This document shows positions 41,362 through 50,390 of a stretch of 64,000 nucleotides of DNA, piece by piece. A program made the position numbers and the translations under genes. The DNA is taken from positions 1,612,001 to 1,676,000 of the forward strand of contig OY969774.1 in the NCBI GenBank assembly GCA_963702955.1, in the 5' to 3' direction. Each line of letters begins with the position of its first letter. The first letter of the stretch is position 1. Source of the stretch: VRUE01 sp963702955. GTDB lineage: Bacteria > Actinomycetota > Thermoleophilia > Solirubrobacterales > 70-9. The notes below the pieces were generated by a model, which was not told the DNA's origin, ran no database searches, and worked only from the letters and a program-made list of their open reading frames with translations.

Positions 41362-42512
41362 GCCAGCTCGACCACCTTCTGAGCGGCGCCGAGCATGGTC
41401 GTCTCCTGGTGCAGGTTGGAGAGGCCGGCCCCGGCGAGGATCTCCAGCCCCTGCTCGGAGTTGGTGCCGTCGAGCCGCACCACCAGCGGCAGCTCGAGGT
41501 CGAGCTGCGCGGAGGCCTCGACGATGCCCTTGGCGATCTCGTCGCAGCGGGTGATGCCGCCGAAGATGTTGAAGAGGATCGCGGTGACCTTCTCGTCGGA
41601 GGTGATCACGGTCAGCGCGTCGACGATCGCCTCGGCCTTGGAGCCGCCGCCGGCGTCGAGGAAGTTGGCCGGCGCGCCGCCCGCCTGGGCGACGACGTCG
41701 AGGGTCGACATGCAGAGCCCGGCGCCGTTGGCGAGGATGCCGACGTTGCCGTCGAGCTTGACGTAGGTGAGGCCCTTCTCGCGCGCCATCGCCTCCTGCG
41801 GGTCCTCGACCGACTCGGCATCGATCGCCGCCAGCTCCTCGTGGCGGTAGAGGGCGTTGTTGTCGATCGTCACCTTGGCGTCGAGCGCGACGACCTCGCG
41901 GCCGGTGGTGACGATCAGCGGGTTGACCTCGATCAGGCCGGCGTCCTCGGCCATCGCCGTCTCGGCCAGCTTGGCGAGGACCTCGGCGGTGGCCTCGCGG
42001 ACGTCCTCGTCGAGCCCGGCGGCGTCGACGATCGGCCGCGCCTCGGCCGCGGTGAAGGGCCGGGTCGGGTCGATGTGCTCTTTGACCAGCGCCTCGGGGT
42101 CCTCCGCGGCGACCGCCTCGATGTCCATCCCGCCCTTGGCGGAGACCATCGCCAGCAGCTTCTTCTCGCCGCGGTCGAGGATCACCGAGGCGTAGTACTC
42201 GGCGGCGATGTCGGAGCCGCCCTCGACCCAGACGCGCTCGACCCGAAACGGGCCCTCGCCGTGCGGGCCGACGATGTCCATGCCGATGATCGCCCCGGCG
42301 TGCTCGCGCGCCTCGCCGGCGTCGGCGGCGATCTTGATCCCGCCCGCCTTGCCGCGCCCGCCGATCAGCACCTGGGCCTTGATCGCGCAGGGATAGCCGA
42401 TCCGCTCGGCCGCGGCGACGGCCTCCTCGACGGTGGAGGCGACCTCGCCGCTCGGCACGGCGATGCCGTGCGCGGCGAAAAGCTGCTTGCCCTGATACTC
42501 GAGGAGGTCCAT
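41358..42512 (-). CDS. sucC: Succinate-CoA ligase (ADP/GDP-forming) subunit beta
   Basis: The 384-residue subunit has the ATP-grasp N-terminus (MDLLEYQGKQLFAAHGIAVP), the nucleotide loop QVLIGGRGKAGGIK, the metal and phosphate region EVNPLIVTTG, and the C-terminal flavodoxin-like part (LDAGGGSKAEAIVDAL, FNIFGGITRCDEIAKGI, VRLDGTNSEQG). It provides nucleotide binding and couples to sucD by a four-base overlap. It is divergent from the HAD dehalogenase-like gene, 40 bp away. Confidence 0.96.
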   Translation of the reverse strand: MDLLEYQGKQLFAAHGIAVPSGEVASTVEEAVAAAERIGYPCAIKAQVLIGGRGKAGGIKIAADAGEAREHAGAIIGMDIVGPHGEGPFRVERVWVEGGSDIAAEYYASVILDRGEKKLLAMVSAKGGMDIEAVAAEDPEALVKEHIDPTRPFTAAEARPIVDAAGLDEDVREATAEVLAKLAETAMAEDAGLIEVNPLIVTTGREVVALDAKVTIDNNALYRHEELAAIDAESVEDPQEAMAREKGLTYVKLDGNVGILANGAGLCMSTLDVVAQAGGAPANFLDAGGGSKAEAIVDALTVITSDEKVTAILFNIFGGITRCDEIAKGIVEASAQLDLELPLVVRLDGTNSEQGLEILAGAGLSNLHQETTMLGAAQKVVELA

Positions 42513-42552
42513 GCGGAGAGGGCGCCCGCGGGCGCGGCGGGCAGCCTATAAG

Positions 42553-43248
42553 ATGCCGCGCCCTGTGGCGCTGCCGGCTCTGAAAACCATCACGTGGGTG
42601 ACCACCGACTGCTATGGCACCCTGATCGATTGGGAGAAGGGGATCATCGAGGCCTGCAGGAAAGAGGCCGAGAAGGACGGCTTCAGCTTCGAGGAGGGTC
42701 CGTTCCTGGCCCGCTTCCTCGAGGTGCAGGCCGAAATCATGGCCGGTTCCTACGAACTGTATGCCGAGGTGCTGCGCCGCACGATCGTCAAGGTCGCGCG
42801 TGAGGTCGGCTGGGAGATCGAGCCCTCGCGGGCCCAGTTCCTGCCCGACAGCGTCGCCTACTGGCTGCCCTTCCGCGAGGCCAACGCGGCGATGGACCGG
42901 CTCGGCAAACGCTACGAGATCGGCATCGTCTCCAACATCGACGACAAGCTGCTCGGCATCAGCCGCCGCCATCTGCGGACCGAACTCGACCTCGTCGTCA
43001 CCGCGCAGCAGGTCCGCAGCTACAAGCCCGACCCGGTGCACTTCAAAGAGTGCGCGCGGCGAATCGGCGGCAAAAAAGGCTGGGTTCACATCGCCTGCGA
43101 CTACGAGACGGACGTGGCGCCGCTGCTGAAGATGAGGGTGCCGGTGATCTGGGTCAACCGCCACAACGAGAAGCTCGACGGGCGCAAAGCTCCCAGCGCG
43201 ACTGTCAAAAACTTCCGTGACGCGGCGAAAAAGCTCGGCGCTTCCTGA
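42553..43248 (+). CDS. HAD-superfamily hydrolase, type II haloacid dehalogenase-like
   Basis: The 231-residue protein has motif I TTDCYGTLIDWEKGI (Asp nucleophile near 16), motif II IGIVSNIDDKLL, the conserved Lys in RSYKPDPVHF, and motif IV CDYETDVAPLLK. The DCYGTLIDW motif is typical of type II haloacid dehalogenases and related phosphatases. I chose the ATG at 42553; the frame extends upstream into the sucC start region but that peptide is basic and low-complexity. The substrate is unknown. Confidence 0.85.
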   Translation: MPRPVALPALKTITWVTTDCYGTLIDWEKGIIEACRKEAEKDGFSFEEGPFLARFLEVQAEIMAGSYELYAEVLRRTIVKVAREVGWEIEPSRAQFLPDSVAYWLPFREANAAMDRLGKRYEIGIVSNIDDKLLGISRRHLRTELDLVVTAQQVRSYKPDPVHFKECARRIGGKKGWVHIACDYETDVAPLLKMRVPVIWVNRHNEKLDGRKAPSATVKNFRDAAKKLGAS

Positions 43249-43254
43249 GCGCCG
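43236..43254 (+). terminator. Short hairpin spanning the HAD stop codon
   Basis: CGGCGCT (43236-43242) and AGCGCCG (43248-43254) form a 7-bp stem with a 5-base loop that contains most of the TGA stop. There is no U tract, so termination is only a possibility. Confidence 0.4.
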
Positions 43255-43342
43255 CGGCCACGTCCTGCCCGTCTTCTAGCGTTTCGCAACTTCGCCGCAG
43301 GGGCCGGTTTCGGAACCTGTAGGTCCTCCGGCGAACGATTCG

Positions 43343-45169
43343 ATGGATCTCAACAGCCAAATCCGGCTTCATCTCCGCGCCCGCCTGCCGCTAGCCGCGG
43401 CGGGGCTGCTGGCCCTGCTCTGCGCGCTGGCGCTGAGCCTCGGCCAGGCACGCGGCGCAACCGCCGCCGAGCAGCGGCCCAGCTTCGTCGTCATCCAGAC
43501 CGACGACCAGACGCTCGACAGCCTCTATGCCGCCTACAGCGCCTACCCGGGCGCGCCGGCGACGCGGGCGATGCCCAACACGATCAACCTGATCGCCAAC
43601 CGCGGCATCACCTTCAACCGCTACTACGTCTCCTACTCGCTCTGCTGCCCCTCGCGGGTGACGCTGCTGACCGGCCGCTACGCCCACAACCACAACGACC
43701 GCGGCAACGTCCCGCCGGAAGGCGGCTACACCGGCTTCTCGATCCGCAACGCCTACAACCACAACCTCGCCACCTGGCTGCAGGGCGCCGGCTACCGGAC
43801 GATCCACATCGGCAAGTTCCTCAACGGCTACGGCGACGAACCGTTCGACAACGGCACGACCGTGCCACCGGGCTGGGACGCCTGGCACACGGTCCTCAAG
43901 GCCGACACCGACCACTACTTCTACGGCTACACGCTCAACAACAACGGCGTGCTCTCGCCGCCCTACGGGGAATCGGGCAGCTGGGAAACGCGCGAATACG
44001 GGATCCGCGACGACATCGGCTGTCCGCTGGCGCCGACCAACGGGCTGCCCTGCAACTACGAGACCGACGTCTTCAACTCGATGGCCACGCAGGAGCTGGC
44101 CGGCACCTCCCCCACCCGGCCGTTCTACATGCAGGTCGACTACACCGCCCCGCACGGCGACTTCCGCCGGCCCGCCGGGCCGGAGCCGCCGCCCCGCTAC
44201 TACGACTGGTTCCGCGGGGCGCCGCTGCCGCACGACCGCTCCGAAGGACTCAACGAGGGCGACGTCTCCGACAAGCCCCGCTTCATCCGCGAAGCGCTGC
44301 CGCTCTCGCCGACCGAACTGCACACCTACAAGGTGTACTGGGAGAAGCAGCTCGAGTCGCTGCGCGGGGTCAACGACGGCGTCAAAGACATCGTCAACAC
44401 GCTCGGCGCCCTGCACCGGCTCAGCAACACCTACATCCTCTTCACCTCCGACAACGGCTTCTTCTTCGGCGAGCACCGGCTGGCCGGCGGCAAGTTCCTC
44501 GCCTACGAGCCCTCGACCCACCTGCCGCTGCTGATCCGCGGACCGGGGATCAAGCCCGGCAGCTCGACCGGCGAGCTGGCCGCCAACACCGACATCGCAC
44601 CGACCGTCGCCGAACTGGCCGGGGTCAAACCGGATATGAGCGTCAACGGCCGTTCGCTGGTTCCCTACATGCACGACCCCTCGCTGCGCAGCCGCCGGCC
44701 GATCCTCTTCGAGTCCTTCGTCGAAACCAGCGACGTCGAAGAGAACGGGGGTGGCCCAACCGCCAGTCCGACCCCTCTGGCAGCGGGAACCACGAGTGGG
44801 GGGTCGAACGTCAACCAGCGCAGCGCCGGCGGCCACAATGACACCGCCCATGTCTCGCTGCTCGCCCCGCCCAAGGACTACGAGGGAATCCGCCTCGGCC
44901 CCTACAAGTACATCGCCTGGCCGACCGGGGAGAAAGAGCTCTACGACATCAACAAGGACCCGAACGAGCTCAACAACCTCGCCAAGGTCCCCGACTACTA
45001 CCCGGTGCGCAACTTCCTCGACCGCGAAACGAAGCGGCTGGCCGAATGCTCGGGCATCAGCTGCCAGGAAGAAGTGGCGGAAATCCCCCTCACCCGCAAG
45101 GAACTGCAACGCAAACGGGCGCTAGAACGCAGGGAAAAGCAGCAGCGCGAACGCGAAAAGCGGCACTAG
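43343..45169 (+). CDS. Secreted sulfatase (arylsulfatase-like)
   Basis: The 608-residue protein has an N-terminal signal segment (LPLAAAGLLALLCALALSLG) and a sulfatase domain. VVIQTDDQTLDS supplies metal-binding Asp residues. SLCCPSRVTLLTGRYAHNH carries the CxPSR sequence whose Cys is converted to formylglycine. TSDNGFFFGEHRLAGGK and a later ELYDINKDPNELNNLA are also typical. It would hydrolyse sulfate esters outside the membrane after maturation by a formylglycine-generating enzyme, not present in the window. The C-terminus is a charged KRALERREKQQREREKR tail. Released sulfate could feed the sulfate cluster at 48-52 kb, but that link is inference. Confidence 0.88.
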   Translation: MDLNSQIRLHLRARLPLAAAGLLALLCALALSLGQARGATAAEQRPSFVVIQTDDQTLDSLYAAYSAYPGAPATRAMPNTINLIANRGITFNRYYVSYSLCCPSRVTLLTGRYAHNHNDRGNVPPEGGYTGFSIRNAYNHNLATWLQGAGYRTIHIGKFLNGYGDEPFDNGTTVPPGWDAWHTVLKADTDHYFYGYTLNNNGVLSPPYGESGSWETREYGIRDDIGCPLAPTNGLPCNYETDVFNSMATQELAGTSPTRPFYMQVDYTAPHGDFRRPAGPEPPPRYYDWFRGAPLPHDRSEGLNEGDVSDKPRFIREALPLSPTELHTYKVYWEKQLESLRGVNDGVKDIVNTLGALHRLSNTYILFTSDNGFFFGEHRLAGGKFLAYEPSTHLPLLIRGPGIKPGSSTGELAANTDIAPTVAELAGVKPDMSVNGRSLVPYMHDPSLRSRRPILFESFVETSDVEENGGGPTASPTPLAAGTTSGGSNVNQRSAGGHNDTAHVSLLAPPKDYEGIRLGPYKYIAWPTGEKELYDINKDPNELNNLAKVPDYYPVRNFLDRETKRLAECSGISCQEEVAEIPLTRKELQRKRALERREKQQREREKRH

Positions 45170-45174
45170 CGTCC

Positions 45175-46929
45175 CTACTCGATGACGGCTATTACGTCGC
45201 CGCTTGACACGGCGGCGCCTTCGGTGACGTTGAGAGCGGTGACCTTGCCGGAGCGGTGGGCGGAGATCTCGTTCTCCATCTTCATCGCCTCGATAACGCA
45301 GATCAGGTCGCCCTCCTCGACCGTGGCGCCCTGCTCTACGGCGACTTTGAGCACCGTGCCCTGGAGGGGCGAGGGGAGCGACTCGCTGGAGGCGCTCGCG
45401 GCGCCGCCGGACTTGCGCTCGCGCTTGGGGGGCTTGCGGCCGGCCACGGCCGGCGCGGTGCCTGCCACCGCCTCGCCGACCACCTTGACGTCGAACAGCT
45501 TGCCCGAGACCTCGACCTTGTAGTCGCGGGCGACGACCTCGGCGCCCTCCTCGGACTCGGGCGCAGCAGCCTCCTCGGGCGCGGTCAACTTCAGCCACTC
45601 GCGATCCTCCATCAGGTCGCGGCAGGTCTCCCCGTTCGCCCACTGCTCGGTGGCGAGGATCGCGCGGTGGAAGGGGATCAGCGTGGTCAGGCCGCCGACC
45701 TCGTACTCGCCCAGCGCCCGCAGCATCCGCCGCGTCGCGTGCTCGCGGTCGACGTCCCAGACGATCAGCTTGGCGACCATCGGGTCATAGGTCGGCGTCA
45801 CCTCCGAGCCCGCTTCGACCCCGGAGTCGACCCGCACGCCGGGGCCGGCCGGCTCGCGGTAGGAGGTGATGGAGCCCGGCGCGGGAGCAAATTTCTTGTG
45901 GGCCGCCTCGGCGTTGATCCGGCACTCGATCGCGTGGCCGCGCAGCTCGACTTCATCCTGGGCGATCGAGAGCGCCTCGCCGGCGGCGACCAGCACCTGC
46001 TCGCGGACGATGTCGACCCCGGTGACCATCTCGGTCACGCAGTGCTCGACCTGCACCCGGGTGTTCATCTCGAGGAAGAAGTACTCGTCGCCGACCTGCA
46101 TGCCCTCGACGGTGCCGGCGCCGCGGTAGCCGACCGCCGCGGCGGCCTCGGTCGCGATCTTGCCGATCCGCTCGCGCATCTCGGCGTCAACCCTGGGGCC
46201 GGGGGCCTCCTCGATCACCTTCTGGTGGCGGCGCTGGACCGAGCAGTCGCGCTCGCCGAGGTGGATCGTGTTTCCCTGCGAGTCGGCCAGCACCTGGACC
46301 TCGACGTGGCGCGGGTCCTCCAGATAGCGCTCGACGTAGACGCGCGCGTCGGAGAAGAACTTCTCGCCTTCGCGGGCGGCGCCTTCGAAGGCCTCCTGCA
46401 GGTCGTCGGGGGTGGCAGCCACCCGGAAGCCCTTGCCGCCGCCGCCGCCCGCCGCCTTGCAAGCAACCGGGTATCCGGCTTCCTCGGCCTGCTTGCGGGC
46501 CGCGTCGACGTCCTTCGCCGGCTCGGTGGCACCGGGCACGATCGGCACCCCCGCCGCGGCCATGATCTCGCGCGCCCGCGTCTTCGAGCCCATCGCCTCG
46601 ATCGCCTCGGCGGGCGGGCCGATGAAGACGATCCCGGCCTCGGCGCAGGCGCGAGCGAAGTCGGCGTTCTCGGCGAGGAAGCCGTAGCCGGGATGGATCG
46701 CCTCGGCGCCCGCCTGCTTGGCGGTGTCGATGATCTTGAGGATGTTCAGGTAGCTCTCGGCGGGGACCGCCGGGCCGATCAGGAAGGCCTCGTCGGCTTC
46801 GCGCACATGCGGCGCGTCGCGGTCGATCTCCGAGTAGACGGCGACCGAGGCGATGCCCATCTCCTTGAGGGTGCGGGCGACGCGGATCGCGATCTCCCCG
46901 CGGTTGGCGATCAAGACCTTCTGGAACAC
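45175..46929 (-). CDS. Acyl-CoA carboxylase alpha chain (biotin carboxylase-BCCP fusion)
   Basis: The 584-residue protein joins biotin carboxylase (VLIANRGEIAIRVARTLKEMG, GGGGGKGFRV, RDCSVQRRHQKVIEEAP, FLEMNTRVQVEHCVTEMVTG) to a C-terminal biotinyl domain with VIEAMKMENEIS, whose Lys carries biotin. Actinobacterial acetyl/propionyl-CoA carboxylases use this two-domain alpha chain with a separate beta chain, not seen here. The start is GTG 46929, without an obvious Shine-Dalgarno. It is convergent with the sulfatase and divergent from the PHP gene. Confidence 0.93.
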   Translation of the reverse strand: MFQKVLIANRGEIAIRVARTLKEMGIASVAVYSEIDRDAPHVREADEAFLIGPAVPAESYLNILKIIDTAKQAGAEAIHPGYGFLAENADFARACAEAGIVFIGPPAEAIEAMGSKTRAREIMAAAGVPIVPGATEPAKDVDAARKQAEEAGYPVACKAAGGGGGKGFRVAATPDDLQEAFEGAAREGEKFFSDARVYVERYLEDPRHVEVQVLADSQGNTIHLGERDCSVQRRHQKVIEEAPGPRVDAEMRERIGKIATEAAAAVGYRGAGTVEGMQVGDEYFFLEMNTRVQVEHCVTEMVTGVDIVREQVLVAAGEALSIAQDEVELRGHAIECRINAEAAHKKFAPAPGSITSYREPAGPGVRVDSGVEAGSEVTPTYDPMVAKLIVWDVDREHATRRMLRALGEYEVGGLTTLIPFHRAILATEQWANGETCRDLMEDREWLKLTAPEEAAAPESEEGAEVVARDYKVEVSGKLFDVKVVGEAVAGTAPAVAGRKPPKRERKSGGAASASSESLPSPLQGTVLKVAVEQGATVEEGDLICVIEAMKMENEISAHRSGKVTALNVTEGAAVSSGDVIAVIE

Positions 46930-47021
46930 GGCGGCGCAGTCTATTCATGCGCGGGACGGAGGCGTGGGCGCCGGCACAGGCTCCACGCCATAGGTCTCGC
47001 CGGCAGCTAGGGTGCCGCTTC

Positions 47022-47837
47022 GTGTTGATCGAGCTGCAGAGTCATTCGACGGTTTCGGACGGGCAGCTGGCGCCGGCCGATGTCGTGGCGGAAGCTGCGG
47101 CGGCGGGCGTTACTACGTTGGCGCTTACGGACCATGATGCGATTGCCGGGGTCCCGGAGGCCGCTGAGGCAGCGAAGGCTGCGGGAGTCGAGCTGGTGCC
47201 GGCTATTGAGATGTCCTGCGTGCATGAGTACGCGGAAGACCTGCACGTTTGCGGGTACTGGGTGGATCTGGGGGCCATTGCGCCGGCCTGCGAGCGGGCT
47301 CAGCATGAGCGGGTTACGCGGGCTGGGGAGATCGTCGAGAAGTTGCGGGGCGAGGGCTTCGACCTGCACCTGGAGGACGCGGTGCGCGAGGCCGGGGACG
47401 CGCTCTCGATCGGGCGGCCCCACATCGCCCGCGCGGCGGGGGCGACCGGAGACCTCGGTCCCTTCTTCGAGGAGTACCTGGTCCCCGGCGCCAAGGCCTT
47501 CGTCCCCCGCCGCTGGCCGACCGCCGAACAGGCGGTACAGACGATCAAGGAGGCCGGCGGCGTAGCCGTCGTCGCCCACCCCTACTGGGACATCTCAGAC
47601 CCGGCCGAGGTCGACGACCTGATCCGCGCCCTCGACGTCGACGGCGTCGAGACCTTCTACCCGACCCACAGCAAGGAGCAGACCGCCCACCTCCTGGAGC
47701 TCTGCGAAGAGCTGGACCTGATCCCAACGGCCTCCTCCGATTACCACGGCCCGACCCACAAGACCTTCGCCCGCTTCGGCGCCTACGACACCTACGGCCT
47801 GGCCGACCCCCAGGTCCCGCCCCGCCCCACCAGCTGA
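47022..47837 (+). CDS. PHP-domain phosphoesterase
   Basis: The 271-residue protein is a YciV/TrpH-type PHP phosphoesterase: IELQSHSTVSDGQ at the N-terminus, LALTDHDAIAGV near 38, PAIEMSCVH, IGRPHIARA, VVAHPYWD and ASSDYHGPTH. PHP enzymes use a trinuclear metal site to cleave phosphate esters, including RNA 5' nucleotides. The first motif reads LQSHS where HxH is usual, so one expected metal-ligand His is Gln. The start is GTG 47022, or TTG one codon later. Confidence 0.83.
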   Translation: MLIELQSHSTVSDGQLAPADVVAEAAAAGVTTLALTDHDAIAGVPEAAEAAKAAGVELVPAIEMSCVHEYAEDLHVCGYWVDLGAIAPACERAQHERVTRAGEIVEKLRGEGFDLHLEDAVREAGDALSIGRPHIARAAGATGDLGPFFEEYLVPGAKAFVPRRWPTAEQAVQTIKEAGGVAVVAHPYWDISDPAEVDDLIRALDVDGVETFYPTHSKEQTAHLLELCEELDLIPTASSDYHGPTHKTFARFGAYDTYGLADPQVPPRPTS

Positions 47838-47879
47838 CGCGGCAAAACTGGCGACTGCCGCACTTCGAGCCCTGTCGTT

Positions 47880-47974
47880 GGAAGGACGGGCAGCCCTCCC
47901 GACGGGCGGATACTCAAAGTCGTCGCGCTAATTAGCGCGACGACTTGTTCAGCGGGAGGGCTGCCCGTCCTTCC
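47880..47974. terminator. Nested perfect palindromes between convergent genes, bidirectional terminator candidate
   Basis: A 30-bp perfect palindrome (47917-47946) sits inside a second perfect inverted repeat with 22-bp arms (47880-47901 and 47953-47974). The whole lies between the convergent stops of the PHP gene (47837) and cysC (47989). It could form a long cruciform or branched hairpin in either transcript. Confidence 0.7.
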
Positions 47975-47988
47975 CCCACCCCAGCGTC

Positions 47989-48543
47989 TTAAGCAGTAAC
48001 CGCAGCCGCCGGGATCAGGTCCCGCGACTCGAGGTACTCGATCAGCTTCTGCGCCGACTCCTCGGCGGTTTCGGCTTCGGTGTCGCAGGTGACCTCGGCG
48101 TTGTCGGGCGCCTCGTAGGGGTCCGAGACGCCGGTGAATTCCTTGATCTCGCCGGCGAAGGCTTTCGCGTAGAGGCCCTTGACGTCGCGCTCGGCGCAGG
48201 TGTCAACCGAGGCCTTGACGAAGACCTCGATGAAACGCTCGCCCATCAGCTCGCGCGCCTCGGAGCGGATCTCCGCGTAGGGGGAGATCGCCGCGGTGAT
48301 CACCGGCACGCCGTTGCGGCTGAGCAGGTCGGCGACGAAGGCGATGCGGCGGATGTTGGTGTCGCGGTCCTCTTTCGAGAAGCCGAGGCCCTTGGAGAGG
48401 TTTTCGCGCACCACGTCGCCGTCGAGGATCTCCAGCTTCGAGCCGCGCTCGCGCAGGTGTCCCTCGAGCAGTCTCGAGATGGTCGTCTTGCCGGCACCGG
48501 AGAGCCCGGTGAACCAGAGGGTGAAGCCTTGCTCGCCAGCCAT
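47989..48543 (-). CDS. cysC: Adenylylsulfate kinase
   Basis: The 184-residue P-loop kinase phosphorylates APS to PAPS. It shows Walker A GLSGAGKTTIS near 13-23, EILDGDVVRENLSKGLGFS, the KEDRDTNIRRIAFVADLL loop, and the lid sequence CAERDVKGLYAKA. It is last in the minus-strand sulfate cluster, seven bases after sat. Because the neighbouring reductase has Fe-S cysteines typical of APS reductases, PAPS here may serve sulfation rather than assimilation. Confidence 0.94.
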   Translation of the reverse strand: MAGEQGFTLWFTGLSGAGKTTISRLLEGHLRERGSKLEILDGDVVRENLSKGLGFSKEDRDTNIRRIAFVADLLSRNGVPVITAAISPYAEIRSEARELMGERFIEVFVKASVDTCAERDVKGLYAKAFAGEIKEFTGVSDPYEAPDNAEVTCDTEAETAEESAQKLIEYLESRDLIPAAAVTA

Positions 48544-48550
48544 CGCTACG

Positions 48551-49627
48551 TCAGTCCTCCTTGTAAGCGTCGATCAGGATGTCGGCCACCTCGTCGCGCG
48601 AGAACTCGTGCGGCGGCCGTTCGCCGTTGCCGAGCATTTCGCGGACCTTCGTTCCGGAAAGGAAGAGGCGCGCCTCTTTGTCGTGGGGGCAGGTCTTGTT
48701 CGAGGCCAGCCCCTCGCACTCGTTGCACCAGAAGGTGTGCTCGAACATCAGCGGCTCGATCCCGAGCTCGTCGATGTCGATGTCGTCGAAGATCTTCTGC
48801 GCGTCGTAGGTGCCGTAGTAGTCGCCGGCGCCGGCGTGGTCGCGACCGACGATGAAGTGGGTGGCGCCGTAGTTGCGGCGGACGATCGCGTGCAGGACCG
48901 CCTCGCGCGGGCCGGCGTAGTGCATCTTCGCCGGCTTCACGCCGAGCATCACCCGGTCCTGGGGGTAGTACTTCTCCATCAGCACCTCGTAGCAGCGCAT
49001 CCGCACGTCGGCGGGGATGTCGCCGGCCTTGGTCTTGCCGATCAGCGGCTGGATGAAGAGGCCGTCGCAGGTCTCCAGCGCGGCCTTGGTCAGGTACTCG
49101 TGAGCGCGGTGGATCGGGTTGCGGGTCTGGAAGGCGACGATCCGCTTCCAGCCGCGGTCGGCGAACTCCTGCTTCGTCTCCGCCGGGGTCTGGTAGCGCC
49201 GCATGAAGGCCTCCTCGTGGTCGGGAAGCGCGTCGACCTCGAGCGGGCCGGCGATGCAGCGGCTGCCCTCCTCGTAGATCGCGGCGACCCCGGGGTGGGC
49301 CTCGTCGGTGGTGCCGTAGACGCGCTCCGCCTCGCTGCGTGCGTCGCGCTCCCAGATCTCCTCGACCTTGATCCGGCCGAGCGGCTTGCCTTCGTCGCTG
49401 GACAAAGAGATCGTGTCGCCGACCTCGCACTCGAGCTCGGTCGCGAGGGTGATCGGGATCGGCCAGTACTCGCCGTCGGCGGTGCGCATCTCGGCGCAGA
49501 CGCGCTCCCAGTCGGCAGAGCCCTGGAAGCCGGTCAGCGGCGCGAAGCCGCCGTTGCCGATCATCTCGAAGTCGGCCGTGTGGCGCTCGTCAAGGGTCAG
49601 GGAAAGCTCGGTCATCGTGTCGCTCAT
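48551..49627 (-). CDS. sat: Sulfate adenylyltransferase (ATP sulfurylase, homo-oligomeric type)
   Basis: The 358-residue enzyme makes APS from ATP and sulfate. Motifs are GGFAPLTGFQG near 26, the ATP/sulfate site VAFQTRNPIHRAHEYLTK near 164, VGRDHAGAGDYYG, and a zinc-type CNECEG...CPHDK segment followed by LSGTKVREMLGNGE. It belongs to the Sat type rather than CysD/CysN. The ATG at 49627 lacks a clear Shine-Dalgarno; an internal ATG at 49615 is possible. The 67 bp upstream, to cysH, hold no feature. Confidence 0.94.
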   Translation of the reverse strand: MSDTMTELSLTLDERHTADFEMIGNGGFAPLTGFQGSADWERVCAEMRTADGEYWPIPITLATELECEVGDTISLSSDEGKPLGRIKVEEIWERDARSEAERVYGTTDEAHPGVAAIYEEGSRCIAGPLEVDALPDHEEAFMRRYQTPAETKQEFADRGWKRIVAFQTRNPIHRAHEYLTKAALETCDGLFIQPLIGKTKAGDIPADVRMRCYEVLMEKYYPQDRVMLGVKPAKMHYAGPREAVLHAIVRRNYGATHFIVGRDHAGAGDYYGTYDAQKIFDDIDIDELGIEPLMFEHTFWCNECEGLASNKTCPHDKEARLFLSGTKVREMLGNGERPPHEFSRDEVADILIDAYKED

Positions 49628-49694
49628 GCGGGAGGTCTCACCAATCGTTCGGGGATGCGGTCAGGAGGGGAAGTCGTAGGCGCTCGCGGCGCCG

Positions 49695-50390
49695 CTAGTT
49701 GATCCCGCACTCGGTCTTTTCGAGACCCGCCCAGCGCCCGGCTCGGGGAGAGCCGCCGGGGCCCACCGGCTTGGTGCAGTGGGTGCAGCCGATCGACGGG
49801 TAGCCGCGATCGTGGAGCGGGTTGTACGGGAGGTCGTGCTCACGGATGTAGTTCCAGACGTCGCGCTCGGTCCAGTCCGCGAGTGGGTTCAGCTTCCAGA
49901 GGTCGAATCGCTTGTCCCAACCGAACTTCGGAGTCTTGGCGCGACTCGCGGAGTCCTCGCGGCGGACACCGGCGAGCCAGCAGTCTACGGAAGACAGGGC
50001 GCGGCGCATCGGCTCGACCTTGCGCAGCCCGCAGCAGGCGTCGGGGTCGCGGTTCCACAGCGCCTCGCCATGTGTCGCCGCCTGCTCCTCGAGGGTCAGG
50101 TTGTGGAAGCGATCGAACTCGATCCCGAGCTGCTCGGCGAGGCGGTCGCGGGTCTCGTAGGTCTCCGGAAAGAGCACGTCGGTGTCGAGGTAGAAGAAGC
50201 GCGCCGCCGGGTTGACCTGGCTCGCCAGGTGGGCGGTCACCGAGCTGGTCTTCTGGAAAGAGCAGGCGATGTAGTGGCCCTCGCCGAAGGTCGTGAACAT
50301 CCACTCGACCGCCTCGATCGCGGTCTTGCCCTCGAGCTCTGCGGCGACGGCCTCGGCGTCGATCTCCGGGCTGGTCGCGACGGGGTTCAT
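49695..50390 (-). CDS. cysH: APS/PAPS reductase with [4Fe-4S] cysteine motif
   Basis: The 231-residue enzyme reduces APS (or PAPS) to sulfite with thioredoxin. The PP-loop-like region (IACSFQKTSSVTAHL, YLDTDVLFPETYETRDRL) is followed by CCGLRKVEPMRRAL and later CTHCTKPV, together the CC...CxxC cluster ligands typical of APS reductases. The C-terminus ends ECGIN, containing the catalytic Cys. Its ATG overlaps the sulfite reductase stop as ATGA. Confidence 0.93.
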   Translation of the reverse strand: MNPVATSPEIDAEAVAAELEGKTAIEAVEWMFTTFGEGHYIACSFQKTSSVTAHLASQVNPAARFFYLDTDVLFPETYETRDRLAEQLGIEFDRFHNLTLEEQAATHGEALWNRDPDACCGLRKVEPMRRALSSVDCWLAGVRREDSASRAKTPKFGWDKRFDLWKLNPLADWTERDVWNYIREHDLPYNPLHDRGYPSIGCTHCTKPVGPGGSPRAGRWAGLEKTECGIN

